A stretch of 64,000 bases of DNA from Macquaria australasica (lineage: Eukaryota > Chordata > Actinopteri > Centrarchiformes > Percichthyidae): positions 558,001 through 622,000 of the forward strand of contig SEMN01000261.1 of assembly GCA_005408345.1 (NCBI GenBank), read 5' to 3'. The position numbers were made by a program, and so were the translations under genes. Under the pieces are notes generated by a model, which searched no databases, was not told where the DNA came from, and saw only the letters and a list, made by a program, of their open reading frames with translations. Position 1 is the stretch's first letter. Every line of letters begins with the position of its first letter. Shown in pieces: positions 1 through 13,785 of the stretch.

Positions 1-2984
1 TCCACTGGCCCCCACCCTGCCACACCAAGACCACATTAAAGGCCACAGTGCTGGATTCACTGACCAACAAGGCTGCAGTAGAAGCTCCAGGGTGGGTCAG
101 CCGGGGTGCCACTTTTCCATTTATTTAGTTTTGACTGCAAGTTTGCTCCCAGTTTTTTTCTCTGAATTAGCCACTGCATGTATATTATGGGATGGCCTTG
201 CAACGTGGCAGGCCTCTTATTTATTCATCAAATTCATCATACTATCCTGGGGTTATTCCTATAAACAAATAAGGCCATGTTTGCAATGACTGGTAGCTTC
301 TGTTTCACACCCGTGCTCTTGTTTTGAAGAGACTAGGTTTCCCATAAACATCCCACTGTGTGTTTTATGTTTCTTTTTTTGCGAAGAGGATAAACATGTG
401 GGAAGTGGTTCTTTAAATCATACTGCCACTCCTTCTACCATCTGCCATTAAAAGAGACTGAATGTTTGAATTATATTTGTGCTGGAAGAATGGCGCCCTC
501 TTTCTTCTCTGTGCCTCAGAGCAATCCAGGAGGCACAGAGGCATCATATAAACGACTGAATAACCTTAATTGTGAAATGTATTCAGTACTTAATGTGTAG
601 TGTTGAAAGTTAAATACCACAGCATTTAAAGCATTGAAATATTTAACTTTGAAAAACCTCTGAATTTATGTGTTTATTCATTTCCTCTTTGAAATTTCCA
701 GAAGCAAATTTCAAGTTTTGCAATCTCAAAAAATGTATTTCATTTAAAAAAAAAAATCATGTGTGTGGGGTTTCCAATCACCGATCTGAGCTTCTCCTTC
801 CTGGGTCACATGACTGACAAAATGTAACCTGATTGTATATAAATGTAACCTGACGACAGAGGTCTGGTTGCCAGGTAGTCCAGTTTGAATTGTGAATGTT
901 ACCTTTCCAATTTGAGAAACAGACAGACAACTTTAAATGACCTACTGGAATTCAGGCCACATGAATTCAGATAAATATTTTAATGTAACATATTTCAGTG
1001 TTATAAATTCAGTGGTATTCAACTTTCAACATTAATTATTAATCTACCACTTATTTTCTCAGTTAATCAATTCATTGTTTGGTCTAGTGAAAAAATTCCC
1101 ATCACAACTTCCTAAAACCCGAGGTGACACAGATTTTTGGTTAATATCACAGAAGGCAAAGAAAAGCAACAAATCCTGACTAGTGAGAAGCTGAAGGCAG
1201 GCCATGTTTGAAATGATTTGCTTGAAAAATGACATAAACCATAATCAATAATTAAAATAGTTTCCAACTTATTTTTTGTGGTTTGAAAAATCGGTTAATC
1301 AACTAATCGTTTCACCTCTAGTAGTAATTAATATTTTACAATTTGGTATTGAGTTGTTTATAAGATTCAAATCCTTATGGCTTTTCTTTGCCAAGTTTGC
1401 ATTTTCCTCCCCTATTGTTTCCTCTGTTACTTCTAGACCTTCAAACATTTCTTCTTCTTCTGTCCGTTCACGTCCTGGAGAAATCTTGGCGAGTAAAGTC
1501 TGTCTGTCTGCCGTCTCTTTTCCCTTTTTTGCTTTGATCATCTCTGCTGACATACTGTATGCATGGCCTCATATTGCCCAAACAGTTTACCCTCTGATTG
1601 GTCAGAGGGCATTGTTAAATTTAATTAGAGCAGTCACCTCTTGTAATCAAGGGATTATCAAACTCTTGTCCAGTATACAAGAGAAACCCTGATCAGATTT
1701 TATAATAAATAAGAGAAATATTCTGATTGCAAAAAGTGGTGAATGCAGGTGTAGCAATCAGGTGCAATCAGATGTTAAGTGCTTGGATAACCGTTTTTAG
1801 GAATTTAATTTGAAGAGAAAGGGGGTAATAGTAGGTGGTTGGATTTAAATAAAATCATTTCCTACATTTTGTCTCATTTTGACAGGTTGTTGCTGCCTGT
1901 AGGTGATGATGATAATAACAGTATTCGGTCAATAGTCTGTCATTCACAGTGCTTTTATTCCATAGCTATATTTTGGAATGATTACAGTGTGTTGCATTCA
2001 GGTTCTGAAGTAGATTGCATAGCAGAGAAGAAGTCTGAGCAGGTAATCAGTCATTCATGCTGCATTGCATTTTGGCAGCAACCTTCAAAATCTGGTTATG
2101 ATTCTATAATTTATTCTGACGGCCTGGTCACACCAGGAAGGCACGGAGAAATTAGTCTGCGTGTCCTCGTGATATATTTGGATCTACAAGCTTGGTGAAG
2201 GAGACATTACTCGCAGGGCTAGTTGGTGAACTACTGCAGCTTACTGCTAACACGCTAGCCAGCCAGGACATGCTGGTGCTGTAGTCAGTCACAGTAACTC
2301 TCTGAACCTCTTTCTGTTTTCTCTGTGCTGTGCTGTTCACTCCCCCCTTTTATTCTCCTGACTTTACAACATTTCATTCAATAAAGAGTTGTATTGATAT
2401 TGCTTGCTAGCTGTCGGTTAGCAAGGAGAAGCTGTCAGACTTCTTAACATGGACCTTGCTTAAAGACAGTATGCTTAATCACTACTTCACTCATGTCCAT
2501 CGGCACCACATATGTGCTCGTCTCACTTCAGTGCCACAGTGTCTCTTTATTTTTGTTCTTGTTTATTATTAATTTTGAATTGAACTCACTTTTTAAAAAC
2601 ATACATATTTAATATACATAATTTTTTTTTTTTTTTTTTTTTGCACATACTAGTACTACATTTTGTTAATAATTTCTATTGCAAAATCTTGGACCATGGC
2701 AATGTAGCATTGTGCTTGTATAATGATTTGTGTGACAGATAAAGGTTGATTTGAAGAGGGGAAAAATAGCTCATTAACTTGGTTGCTTTTAATCAAAAGA
2801 CGTATTTGTACCATCAACATTTGCCTCATTTTGCTCTTTTGTGGAGCAGTTTATACTCCAGCGGAGGGGGTTAGATAAAAGTAGGTGGTGACACACAGAT
2901 AAGAAGCTACGATAGCTTCCCCCATATGGACTCTCTTGCTCTCCGTTCCCTGAAAGGTCAGCACTGTGAAGTCGGCTTGCTGTT

Positions 2985-3530
2985 GGTTAATTACGCCATG
3001 GATGTATAAAGAGAACTGGATACAGCGTCGGAGGCGGGGCCCCGTTCATTCCTATGGAAGCTGCTCAGTGGCGCATGAAGCCAAAAAAGTTCGACTTCCC
3101 GGGTATAAAATTACCCGGATCTTCCACATAGCTTCCACATTCTTGGCCCAAAGAGCAAGCGCACTAGCTTTTTCTTTAGCCCCGCCTCCCGGTCCTTCTC
3201 AGGCTCACTCACATGAATGGCAGTGACTGTATAACTCTGGATTCGGCTATTTATGCATTTTACAACTTTTAGGACATCATGATTTAAATAAGGGGTATTT
3301 AAGTGTTCATACTGGCTAGTTCTTTTCTGCTGATTTACAGACGTCTCTTTCCCAATGTAAGTCTATGGGAAAAAGTCTCTTGGGGCCAGTGTGAATCACG
3401 TGACTGACCCGGAAGTTGTAATTGCACGGTTTAGCCACTACGTCAAATTGGATTCAAAGCCTGGCACTCTTCCTGGGGGCTTGAATTATGCAAATTGGCG
3501 GGTCCAAGTTCACCAACGCTGAATTTGATG
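2985..3530. repeat. Probable interspersed repeat, GC-rich
   Basis: This block is more GC-rich than its surroundings. It has an inverted pair GGAGGCGGGGC (3030-3040) and GCCCCGCCTCC (3179-3190), and a small hairpin CCGGGTA / TACCCGG (3099-3105 and 3112-3118). A similar start, CATGGATGTATAA, recurs near 20393. I recognise it as a widespread type in fish genomes but cannot name the family. Confidence 0.4.
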
Positions 3531-3911
3531 CAAAATAGATTACTTTCCGCAAGCAAATTTATTAATGAACTGATTTTGCAACAAAGTGTTTCCATTTTAA
3601 ATGCTGATGTGACTATTAGAGTGGAGTCACAGCTTTTTTTTTTTGTCTAAAATGCAGCGTGCTACTGCTGTGTCAACACAATATTAACTTCTGTCCTATT
3701 AGATCAGTTATTTAGTTCATCGAACTGCTAATATCAGTCTCACAGAGGATATAGATCAGTCTAGTGGAGGCCCACCAGTCAGAACCTGCGACCTGGTTTG
3801 GGGTCTCAGCCCATAGCTGGAGAAACTTGACTCTGACATGATGGATGCACACTGCTGTGGAACAGTGATGAGCCAGATCCTGACTGCACTAGCTCAGGGT
3901 AATCTGGTATA

Positions 3912-3913
<2 letters not shown>

Positions 3914-3961
<48 letters not shown>
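3914..3961. repeat. (AC)n microsatellite
   Basis: 24 perfect AC units. Confidence 0.98.
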
Positions 3962-3966
<5 letters not shown>

Positions 3967-4024
3967 GATGTCAGAATGATTAAATCACTAATAGCTTGCG
4001 GAGAAGACGATGTGACTCACACAA

Positions 4025-4564
4025 GCTCTCCATCGCAACTCACATCTCCCACCCTCCCTCTCAGGACTCTTTCCAGTACTAGTTCTTCTTCTTCTTCTCC
4101 CCACCCGACTCCATTTAACTCATTGTCTCTTTCATCTTTCTGCCCCCCCATTTTCCCTTTTTCTCTCCCTCCATCATCCTCTTCATCCTGCTTTCTTCCT
4201 TTATCTCCGTCCAACTCTTCTCATCTCCATCCTGTTATTCTTCCCTGATATGCCCTTCTTTCCTCAACATCCATCTGTCTCTCACTCATCCTTCCTCTCC
4301 TTTATTAATCTCTCTATTTCTTTTTGCCCTCCACCTCAGCTCCATCCATCATCCCGCCCTGTCGTCTCTTCACTTTTATTCTTCCCGTCGCGGATATCTT
4401 CTCTGTCTCCCTCTTCATTTTACAGGATGATATATCATCCCCTCGCCGTCTTATCGTTCACCCATCCGTTCCCTCTCACCTCTTTTGCTCTCTCTTTGTC
4501 TGCATTGCTTCTCCTTACTGCTTCATTCTTTGCCCTCCATCTTTATCACCCTTCACTTTAGTAT
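4025..4564. repeat. Pyrimidine-rich tract
   Basis: About 540 bases overwhelmingly C and T, with imperfect TCTTC/CTCCC units. It creates several false Ser/Pro/Phe-rich open frames. It lies directly against the foldback element. Confidence 0.85.
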
Positions 4565-5158
4565 TGTGGAGTTAAAATAGTCTCAATATTATTTGTAAAT
4601 GTGTATTCCATGATTTGTGACTGAAAAACAAGATTTGTAACTGAAAAAAAAAGATTTGTAACTGAAAAAAAACTATTTGAAAATATTTTACTTACAGACT
4701 TTTAACTTCAGCTTCTCAGATCTGATCCTTTTCGCTTTCAAAAAGCTTCCTGCGCATACAAATGTCTCGTGTTACGCACAGATTCGTCTTTCCCACTTTG
4801 AAATTAAACACGAATACGCCGAAAGCCCAGATGTACCAGTTTTCCACCAGCACTTAAACGCATCATGCATGTACGAATCTGTGGAGCTGGGACCAGCGTT
4901 AAAATAGTCTCAAAATCCCGAAAGCGAAAGTAACCTGATCCGTGCGTAACACGAGACATTTGTATGCGCAGGAAGCTTTTTGAAAGTGAAAAGGATCAGA
5001 TCTGAGAAGCTGAAGTTAAAAGTCTGTAAGTAAAATATTTTCAAATCGTTTTTTTTTTTCAGTTACAAATCTTGTTTTTCAGTTACAAATCTTGTTTTTC
5101 AGTTACAAATCATGGAATACACATTTACAAATAATATTGAGACTATTTTAACTCTATA
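4565..5158. mobile_element. Foldback / MITE-like element with ~210-bp inverted arms
   Basis: The left arm (about 4569-4779) and right arm (about 4942-5154) are inverted copies at roughly 97% identity. They differ at a few bases, mostly transitions, and in A/T run length. Both arms contain repeated GATTTGTAACTGAAAAA units near the tips. The spacer of ~160 bp holds an inner inverted pair (CACAGATTCG and CGAATCTGTG) and a further copy of the terminal motif GTTAAAATAGTCTCAA at 4898-4913. TAGTAT is present on both sides (4559-4564 and 5159-5164), consistent with a 6-bp target-site duplication. No coding capacity. The family is not identified. Confidence 0.8.
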
Positions 5159-6424
5159 TAGTATCGCTCTCTTGCCTCCTTCTTTCCTTTGTTCTTTTTT
5201 CACGTGTGTATTTCTGTGTGTAAATGTTAACAGCAGGTGACGTTTGACACACACACTTCTGCTCTTTTTATAAGCAGTTATTAGTGTACTCCATGTCTTG
5301 TGATCTTCAGCGTGCCATTAACGCATTGCCAATAAAGCATTGCCAATAAAGCTTAGCGTAGAGGGTTTTAATGGTCAGTAAATACAAATGGAGGGGAGGA
5401 TAGGAGGTGAAGGGTAAACTAGAGAGAGAGATACGCATGCGAAGGAGAGAAAAAACACTGAAAAATAAATTGAAAGACGGAGAGATGCATTTAAAAATGT
5501 CCTGTGTCATCTAAATGCATACAGAATGGAGAGACAGAAGCAGGGCAGGGTAAGAGGAGGAGGAAAACCTCATTCGATTGAGGTTTGATGGCGTTCTTTT
5601 AATTATGTCACCTTCTTGTGCCCTCTTCTTCTGCAATAGTTTAATGGCAACCGATTGGAGAATTAGCCCAACTCCTACTATTTGCACAACAATAGTGGAT
5701 GGAAATGCACATGAATCCACTTTTTTTTTTTTTGCCCAGTTTTTCTGAAAATTTGCACTAAATTTGGAGGAAAACTTGTCTACTAGCCATAGCTGGCAAC
5801 CCGCGCTGTAGCCAGAGACTAAACACAAGAACTGCGTTATTGTGTCACTGTGCTATTTCTTAAAGAAATGGAGCTGCAGACCTCCCTCTCAACAACCATC
5901 TACCAAACACACCCTCCTAATTTGGCGGTCTATTTAAACTGCAAAATTTCCCATCTCTCCCTCTGCCTGTCAATGCCACTGCTGCCCTGCATCAGTATTG
6001 CTGCCTGTTCTTTCAGCCCCACCACCACCCCAGCATCCACCTGCAGGCTCCGGCTGCGGGGTTTAAGATATTTGCTTATCACTCCCCAATATCTCTATAT
6101 TAACATATTTGCAGGGAGTAATGAGGTCGGAGCCTAGACGCCAAACTCTAAGTATGTTCTGCAGCTATAATAAACATTTCAAACATGAGTTGTCTGACTG
6201 AAGTGTTGTTAATCAAGAAATAGCTCCAACATGTAACAATCATTACATTATTAACAGATGTAATTACATGCACTTTTATAATTCATTACAGTAACACTTG
6301 ATGCACAGTAATATTCCTGGTGGCTCATTCACTTTCCTTACTCTCATTTCCCCTGATGGCCGAATGATAAACCCCTCTCCCGACCTCCAGGTTATAAACA
6401 CACTTGTGCAGGTATTGTCAGTGA

Positions 6425-6905
6425 TAGATAAAAGACAGATAGAGAGACGGGGAGGGGGGGACACAGGAGGAGAGTGAAGGTGTCGGAGGAAGATGAATAG
6501 GCTCAGAGACAGGCAGTAAATGAGAGCACAGGAGAGAGAGAGAGAGAGAAGAAGAAGAAAGATGAATGGACCAAGGAGGGGGGTGAGACAGAAAGACAGA
6601 CAGAAATAGCTCCAACATAGCCCCCCCGGAGTCAGGGGGGAAAGAGAGACAGATGAATTGTTGGGAGAAAAGACAAGAGGGAGAGGAAAGGGCAGGTGGA
6701 GGTGGGAAGCGAGAGAATGGGAGCAAATGATGGCTAGAGGGAGGGAAGTAAAACAAAAAGAACAGGAGGAGGAGAGGAAGGAACAATGGGTGAGGAGAAC
6801 GGCTCACATTTGGTGAGGCCAACTGTTGGCACTCTGGGTGGAGAATGGGGGGATGAAGAGGAGGGAAAGAGGAAGAATGAGTGGTAATTTTTCCTGTGCC
6901 AGGGG
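6425..6905. repeat. Purine-rich tract
   Basis: G/A-rich on the + strand, with (GA)n runs near 6532-6550. It gives a false 201-residue frame on the - strand. Confidence 0.8.
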
Positions 6906-6924
6906 CAGGAAGAGAATTAGAGAG

Positions 6925-6928
<4 letters not shown>

Positions 6929-6974
<46 letters not shown>
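6929..6974. repeat. (TG)n(AG)n compound microsatellite
   Basis: 16 TG units followed by seven AG units. Confidence 0.95.
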
Positions 6975-8389
6975 TGAGAGCCTTTGGCAAGCAGCCGCAT
7001 TCAGGCTTGGCAGCGGTTGGCATGGCGATATATATACCCCACTGCCTAAGGCCCTCACCTTGAGCCGCTAATGCCAGTCAAATGCCAAACCAAGGTGTCA
7101 TTACACACGTACAACAGATTGTCTATATTTGTGAGGACCACCGCTGACTGCATTCATTATCGAACTACTAACCTATTTATCACACCGCGGTCATTACAAA
7201 CTCATGCTGTGCAGCCAAATATTGTTCAAACCCACTGAACTTAATTTTGAATTCTAGTGTAGATCAAGGCTGGACTACCAATTGGGCAAACTGGACAGCG
7301 GCACCATGGTCCCAGAACTCCAGGGGGCCCTAAATGCTCCAGGCTTACTGTGTGTCAAGTGGTTTGTGCTAATTTAATTGAAAATTTGTTCAAGAATATG
7401 CACCACTAAGTAAGAGATTCGCCCCGACAAATTGTACGTTCCATTCTAATGTAGCTAAATTCCTTTTCTTCCTCCCACCATTAGTTTCTAATCTTTGTTT
7501 ATTCTTGGTTGGCAATGAGTTTTTCATATAGCATTAATATGGGGCATGATAGCCAAAAAATATATATACTTTTAGTTTGGGAATCATCGGATTTTGGATG
7601 TTTGGTGGCTTTTCCTAGACTACTTAATAGAAACCTAAACCCATTTTGAAATATCTTTACCAATCTATTCGTCTTTCATCCATTTTTTTAAAATCCTTTT
7701 TTATTTTGTACTTCTTTAAGTGTGTATATTTAATTTTTTTCCATCTTACTTTTACTTTATGTCACCCGTCCTCTTGGTTTGTGAGATGAGAAACCAAAAA
7801 TAAGCACAGAGTGGGAGGATCGGGGGGGCCAGCAGCTCATTTTGGCCCCAGGGCCGCCTAGTAGGTTGTTTTGGCCATGGTGGAGATCCCAAAGTTTCCG
7901 AAGATACCAAATACTTCAGGCTAAATTTGGGGGAAATGTGTATGAACTGATGCACAAGATAAATATGTATGTACGAAATGTAGCCATAAAATTAATTGAG
8001 TCTTGAGTTTGAATATTTCACTCAAGCTGATAAAGAATATGTATGATACGAAACCTAATTTCCATCCAGACTACATAGAGGCAAACCGATTTTGTCTCTG
8101 TGTTATGACATTCTTCAAACAGCTCGGTTCTCAGTGGCAGCCCCCCTATTTGACCAGGACATAAATATATGATGAGAAGCGTTAAAACATACATGAGAAC
8201 AGACGAGATGAGAGAGAAAGAGAGAGAGGAGGAGGAGGGGGATAAAAAACAAGGGATGACAAGAGAAGAGGAGGAAGGACGAGTGCCTGTCGCACACTTA
8301 TCTCTCTTTGTCTGTTTTTTTTCAGCGCTGCTTTTTCCACCCACAATAAAGATGGAGAGTGGATAAGGAGTAGTTCAGATTAAGTAATG

Positions 8390-8705
8390 TCTGTCTGTTT
8401 CGTTATTTATCTGTGTGTTTTTGTCTCATTTCTCATTTTTACTCTTTCTAGTCTCTTCGTTTTCTTTGAAAAATGTTTTCCCTCCTTGCATTTTGCTCGC
8501 TGTGTCTTTGCCTTTGGCTTTAATCTCCCCATCTGCTGGTCCCTGTTTACTGATCCATCCTTCATCCTTACATTCATTGGCTTGTTTCTTTATTTTGTAT
8601 TTCCCTATTCTTCTATTTCAATTTCTCTTTTTGTTTCCACTCCCAAACCATTCTTTCTCTTCTCATCTATCCTCATTTCCATCCATCCATCTCTATTTCT
8701 CTGCT
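8390..8705. repeat. Pyrimidine-rich tract
   Basis: T/C-rich on the + strand, ending in ATCCATCCATC. It gives two overlapping false Phe/Ser/Leu-rich frames. Confidence 0.75.
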
Positions 8706-11114
8706 GTAAAAACAACTGATGGTAATGTATAATTAAAAGCTGCTAAAAGGTTTTGCAAGTATGGGAAGAGCAGAACTGCCATCCGCAACGTTTAAACAAC
8801 ATTTTCTGAAATACAACAACAATTTATCATGGTCATTACCATGGCAACCGCCTAATGAGAGCTTCAAGCTAAAGAGTCTGGGATTGATGTTATGTAGCCT
8901 ACTGTATGCTGTTGTGTACAAGTATGGCTTTTATAGAGTCATACAAGTCCAAAGAAATAAGTCCAATATGACTGTCAAATATGTTGAAAATCATTTGCTT
9001 TGTTTATGAAAAATGCAGATTAACAGATTAAGAATATCTGCTTCAATTGCACTGCAGCCGCAAAGCCAATTAGCATTTGGTTTTACACATACAGGTGATA
9101 CAGTAGCTGTGAAAATCTGCAAAGTGTTCATTTTTCGCTCACTTTTCACAAAGTAACAGCTGCCTGTTTCTCATGCCTGGAGGGCAAGATGAGTCGCTGC
9201 CTTGTAAACGAATAATACTTACTCTAACAAGATGGTTGTCGCTGCTCAGGTGAAGTTTCCGTGTCTCTTTATCTCATCACACCATCTTCCAGGACTCAAC
9301 TGTCATCCAGCACTTCCTGGGAAGGATGCAAAATGGCTGACAGCACAAGCTGTTACATAAACTATTACATAAAGTCAAAGTGTTTGGTCAAACCCCTGAG
9401 CCATGATGAACGAGCCACACACACAACAACTCTCGGCTGACTCACAGATTCATGCGCTCTCATGAGGTCGGGTGAGTCTCGTCGGATGCAAACTGCGTGC
9501 TGTGATTCCCAAAAACTCATTTGTACTGTCAGGCCTCTTTTCTCACTTTTTAAATGGACACAAATTACACAAGGAGGGTCAACTGTCATGTAAAAATAGC
9601 TCAGAGTCTGCTCAGAGTCTGCCTGTCTCATATGATTGAAGTCATGAGCCTCAAATCTGAAGCTAAGCCTTCAGTCCCAACTCTCAAATTCTGTGTATTT
9701 AGCACGCAAATGGGGAAAAGGTGTTAATGAAGTGTACATGGCTATGAATGTGTTATGTATATATGTAGTTGATTCACACTTATATGCACAAATGCAGAGG
9801 CTCTTAAATAAATACCAATTCACTTCCATTCCCTCATTTTTGGCCATTTTGCACATTTCCTTTAATTTTTAATGCTCTCACACTCCCTGCTTCTGTTCCT
9901 CCCGCTGTTTCATTTTTTTCTTTTGCTCCCTCTTGAAAACTGATAAGTGCAGTCTTGTCCTCATGAGACCCTCTCCAACTAACACATCACACACACACAC
10001 ACACGGCTGAGAGAGAAAGAGAGGCGGGGATGTGCACACGTTGTCAACTAGGACACATAAAGCAGCAGAGGCAAGCCACGCTTTCTGCTCAACATATCAG
10101 AAGAATATATTTCTCAAAATATGGCACCAGAAATAACGCAACTATCTGCTTATTACCGTCTCTCATTTTCTTTTGCCGCTCTGCCCCAGAAACAGTAGCA
10201 GCCCTGCACAGCATCATTACCGCGGTGACAGCAGGGGGTGGGGGCAGCTAAATTCATTTGGATTTTAATTCTAACACCCAGGAGTTGTTGTGCGCTCCAA
10301 CAACCACCCAGTGGCATCTGTGAGCAAGGTGGAGCCCATGAAAAAAACGCCTTTGGAATCCCCACTGACTGCACATGGCAGTCGTAGTACAGTACGGAGC
10401 GCTTCACTGCCAAATTTTGACTCAAAAGAGGAGAAACGTGGAGTAATGTGTGCAGTAGGAGGCAAGAAACAGACAGGCGAACTGCAATGTTTTAAAACAA
10501 ACTTTTTACATAAAGAAATACACTGATGTATTACATTTAAAGCCGAATTCATTCAAAGGTATGAAGAGTGAATTGTTTGTTGTACACAGCGTATATGAAG
10601 TAAAGTCACAAAGTATATATAGTTTCCCCTAACTCAACAAATCAAAACAACAATAATTTTTGAAGGGAGTCTGGGGATTTTCTCCCTGGGCAACAAAGGA
10701 GTATATTGTAAAATCTGACATATTTACCGTCACAAACATCTGCTGCTGGCATCAGAGTGAGATTCTGCTAACAGCTTTCTCTCTTCTTAACGTACTTTAC
10801 TTTAGTGTATAGTCTTAAGCTAAAGGGGCTTGAAGAACTGATGACTAAGCCATTAGCATTTCTAATGCATCAACAAAGCATGTAAGAAATACATCATATC
10901 TGATTAAAATTGAGCTTTCTGTAATTCTCTCATGCAAGTGTACAGACTGTGTGCTATACTGCTGCCACTCTACATGTGTCTATGTATATGTGTCAGCTCC
11001 TATCTGGTCTACTCTACTTTTAGCCCAATGGGAGAATCAGTAGTAGTGCTTACATGCTTTAGTCCGACCTTCATGTGGGCGACAAGATCAAACCTCGTCA
11101 GTCGTACCCGTTTC

Positions 11115-11455
11115 TCACCACAGCCTGTCTTTCTTTCCTCCGTTGTCTTTATTCTCCTCTTCCTTCCCCTTTCCATACCTCCCTCTATTTTCTTTTCTTT
11201 GCACTCCTTCTTCTCCCTCTTCTTTCTCTTGTTATGGCCATTACTTCTGTCTTGGTGCATGCCATTTTTTCTCCTTCCCTTCTTCCTGCTCATTTTTCTT
11301 TTTGTATCTGAGCCTCTCATCTTCTCATTTCTACTTGCATCTTCTTCTGTCAGTCTTTTTCTTGATTCTCTCTTCCTCGTTTTACACTTGACTATTTTTT
11401 TCTTCATCCTCCTCCATCCTATCCTCCATCCCTTTTTACTCCCTTTTCTACTCCC
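11115..11455. repeat. Pyrimidine-rich tract
   Basis: C/T-rich on the + strand. It is the source of false frames on both strands. Confidence 0.75.
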
Positions 11456-11506
11456 TGCGGATAACAGTACAGTAGCTCCTCTGGATTAAAGTACATCATG
11501 CAGATT

Positions 11507-11530
11507 TGTGTGTGTGTGTGTGTGTGTGTG
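11507..11530. repeat. (TG)n microsatellite
   Basis: 12 TG units, followed by three GGTAAT-type units. Confidence 0.95.
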
Positions 11531-12589
11531 GTAATGGTAATGGTAACATAATGCACGATGTGATTTGTGACATAGCTTAATCCTACACAACGTAATGCAG
11601 ATAGGAATGCATTAGTATGTGAATATGTGTATACTATCCGAGACTGATCTGAAGACAGACTTAAGCTTGTACAATATATGAGGTGTATAAGCTACTGAGA
11701 TTTGTGAGTATATCGTATATGCATGTATGGGGGGTGATACTCCACTTCATGTCATGGTTTCCATGCCAACCATACATCCTCCATACCGCCCGCATGTGTT
11801 TTAGATTCTAACACCCTTCCTCCCTTCCATCCTCTCCCATGCCTCCTCCTTCTAACCCTTCTTCCTGTCTTTCCTGGATGCCAACAGAGGCTGTTTATGT
11901 AGTAGGCCTAGTAAAGAGTAACCCTGATGTGTTCATTTATCATGCAGGTTGAAAGTCACAAAACTCCATTAAAAAATCAGGCAATTTAATTTTGTATTTC
12001 TAGGGACAGACATTGTATGCCTCATGAAACACTGTATATAATCCATGCTGAACTGTAAGTGTCTTCTTGTAAATTCTGGATTAAAAATAATACATCAAGT
12101 TTCAAATTTCTCAAAATATCCATCTACATCTAACATGACCATCTGCCAGTTCTCACCTTCTTACCTTTAACGTTGCATACTTTGTTATTTTGTACCGGCA
12201 TCTTACCTCCTAATTGTGATCGTGTACATAAATCCAAATTTCTAGCGTAAGTGTACCCAAAAGAAGCATTTGTAGCAGCTACGCTATGTAAACAAACACC
12301 AGCTGTGCCAACAGCTATGGCAGATTAGTCCCTAAAATACCCTGAATGCAGCGTGAAGTCAGTTCCAAAGCTCTGTTTAATGCGGTTTGAAAATCACAAA
12401 CATTTCAGTTTCATTTGGAGTATAGTATAGTCCTCAGAGGTGAGAATGTAATGGAGCGTTCATGAGGCCCTGGAAATAAATCCTCTTTTTATGATATCCT
12501 TTTGGTGGAGGACCAGACAGTGTCATCCATGTGTTATTTCAAGTGTCAGAGGGTCACTTGTGCCCTGACTATATTGAATTTCCCGGGTG

Positions 12590-12785
12590 AGAGGCTTTTT
12601 CTACAGTTTCCTCTCGGTTGCCTTTTTTTCTCTCACTTCATATCCTGCTCTCGCCCCGTTTCTCATCTTCCGCATTCCTTATCTTCTTCTCCTCCTTCTC
12701 TTACCTTTTCTTTATCACAGCCTCATCCTCCTCCCCTTCCATATCTTCCTCTGTCCCTCTCCTCAAACCTCAAATCACCTCATGC
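12590..12785. repeat. Pyrimidine-rich tract
   Basis: C/T-rich on the + strand. It is the source of three overlapping false frames. Confidence 0.7.
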
Positions 12786-13077
12786 ACCTATCCATCTCTG
12801 TCATCCCACACACACCAGAGAAGCAACTTTATTACTCACCACAGCTGGAGACCACTTAGCACGAGTGTGTATGTGGGAGACACAGAGTGTGTGTGTTTGT
12901 GCTGTTTCTCATTATGCATTCCATGATATCATTAAGAGGGGTAATATCTTTCCCCTTAAGAGCTTTTTATCTGTCTCACTCTCTGTTGGCCTCCCTCAAA
13001 TTGTTTTGTTTGTGTTGCCTCCACTTAGACAAGAAGAGCTGAACGAAGGTTTTCTTTCAGCCTACCTGCTCCTGTAG

Positions 13078-13079
<2 letters not shown>

Positions 13080-13122
<43 letters not shown>
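13080..13122. repeat. (TG)n microsatellite
   Basis: About 21 TG units. Confidence 0.97.
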
Positions 13123-13125
<3 letters not shown>

Positions 13126-13619
13126 CAAATAGAGAATTATTCAGACCAACTCATATCATTTGATCGTGCACAGCTCTGCTGTACGTTTTTGCCTTTTTGA
13201 CACTTTCTGCTATCTGTAAAACCTAAATCTCTCAGAATCCCACTAAGTCCAATGTTAGCAGTTTTCACACGGGTTTATTAGTCATTCCTGATAGTGTGAC
13301 AGTAGACAGTATAGAGTTGCATTAACATTTTTGGCATTTTAGTAAAAAGAAGCCAGTTATTAAAATAAAAATTGCATAACAGTGCATCACAAGGGCATAG
13401 CCTAGGCTACTACGGAGTCGACAGTACGAAAATACTCAGCATAAAACGCACAACAACGTCGACCACACAAGTAACAAGTCATCCATATGCATCACTAGAC
13501 AATGCGCATTTGTTTCTTCTATTTACATTGCATTGTAAATTTTCTTATTGTGCAGATTAACCTCAAAGCATTCTCATTTGTTAATTAACATTTTTTGGAG
13601 CAAGCCATTTTTCCAAATG

Positions 13620-13785
13620 TTAAAAATGTTGCTCTGCTGTCTGCTCGAGGTGTAAATAGGCAACTGTTTGCTAAAACGTCAGCCATGTCAACTTTATAAG
13701 GTAATGAAATGTCAGTGTTGTGTTTGCTGCTTGTTCTGCTGCCCTTAAGTGGCCAAAATCAGTTAATGCAGGTTTAACCAAACAA
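13620..13785 (+). repeat. Fossil interspersed repeat (partial copy)
   Basis: Shares an ordered series of words with 38385-38945, including GTGTAAATAG, CAACTGT, GGTAAAAC-like, CTTTATAAGG, TGTTGTGTTT, GTGGCCAAAA and CAGTTAATGCA. The two copies are clearly diverged and in the same orientation. Confidence 0.6.

Noticed and set aside
1..120. Possible end of the large N-terminal exchanger exon at the window edge
   Set aside because: All three + frames were considered; none gives the conserved end of CBD1/start of CBD2, and stops interrupt them.
6418..7023. 201-residue open frame on the - strand
   Set aside because: Translation of a G/A-rich tract and a TG repeat, with (HT)n and Pro/Ser runs; no family resemblance.
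10932..11489. 185-residue open frame on the + strand
   Set aside because: Composition is almost only Phe, Leu, Ser and Pro from a pyrimidine-rich tract. Similar frames at 4250-4575, 8387-8732 and 12502-13077 have the same cause.
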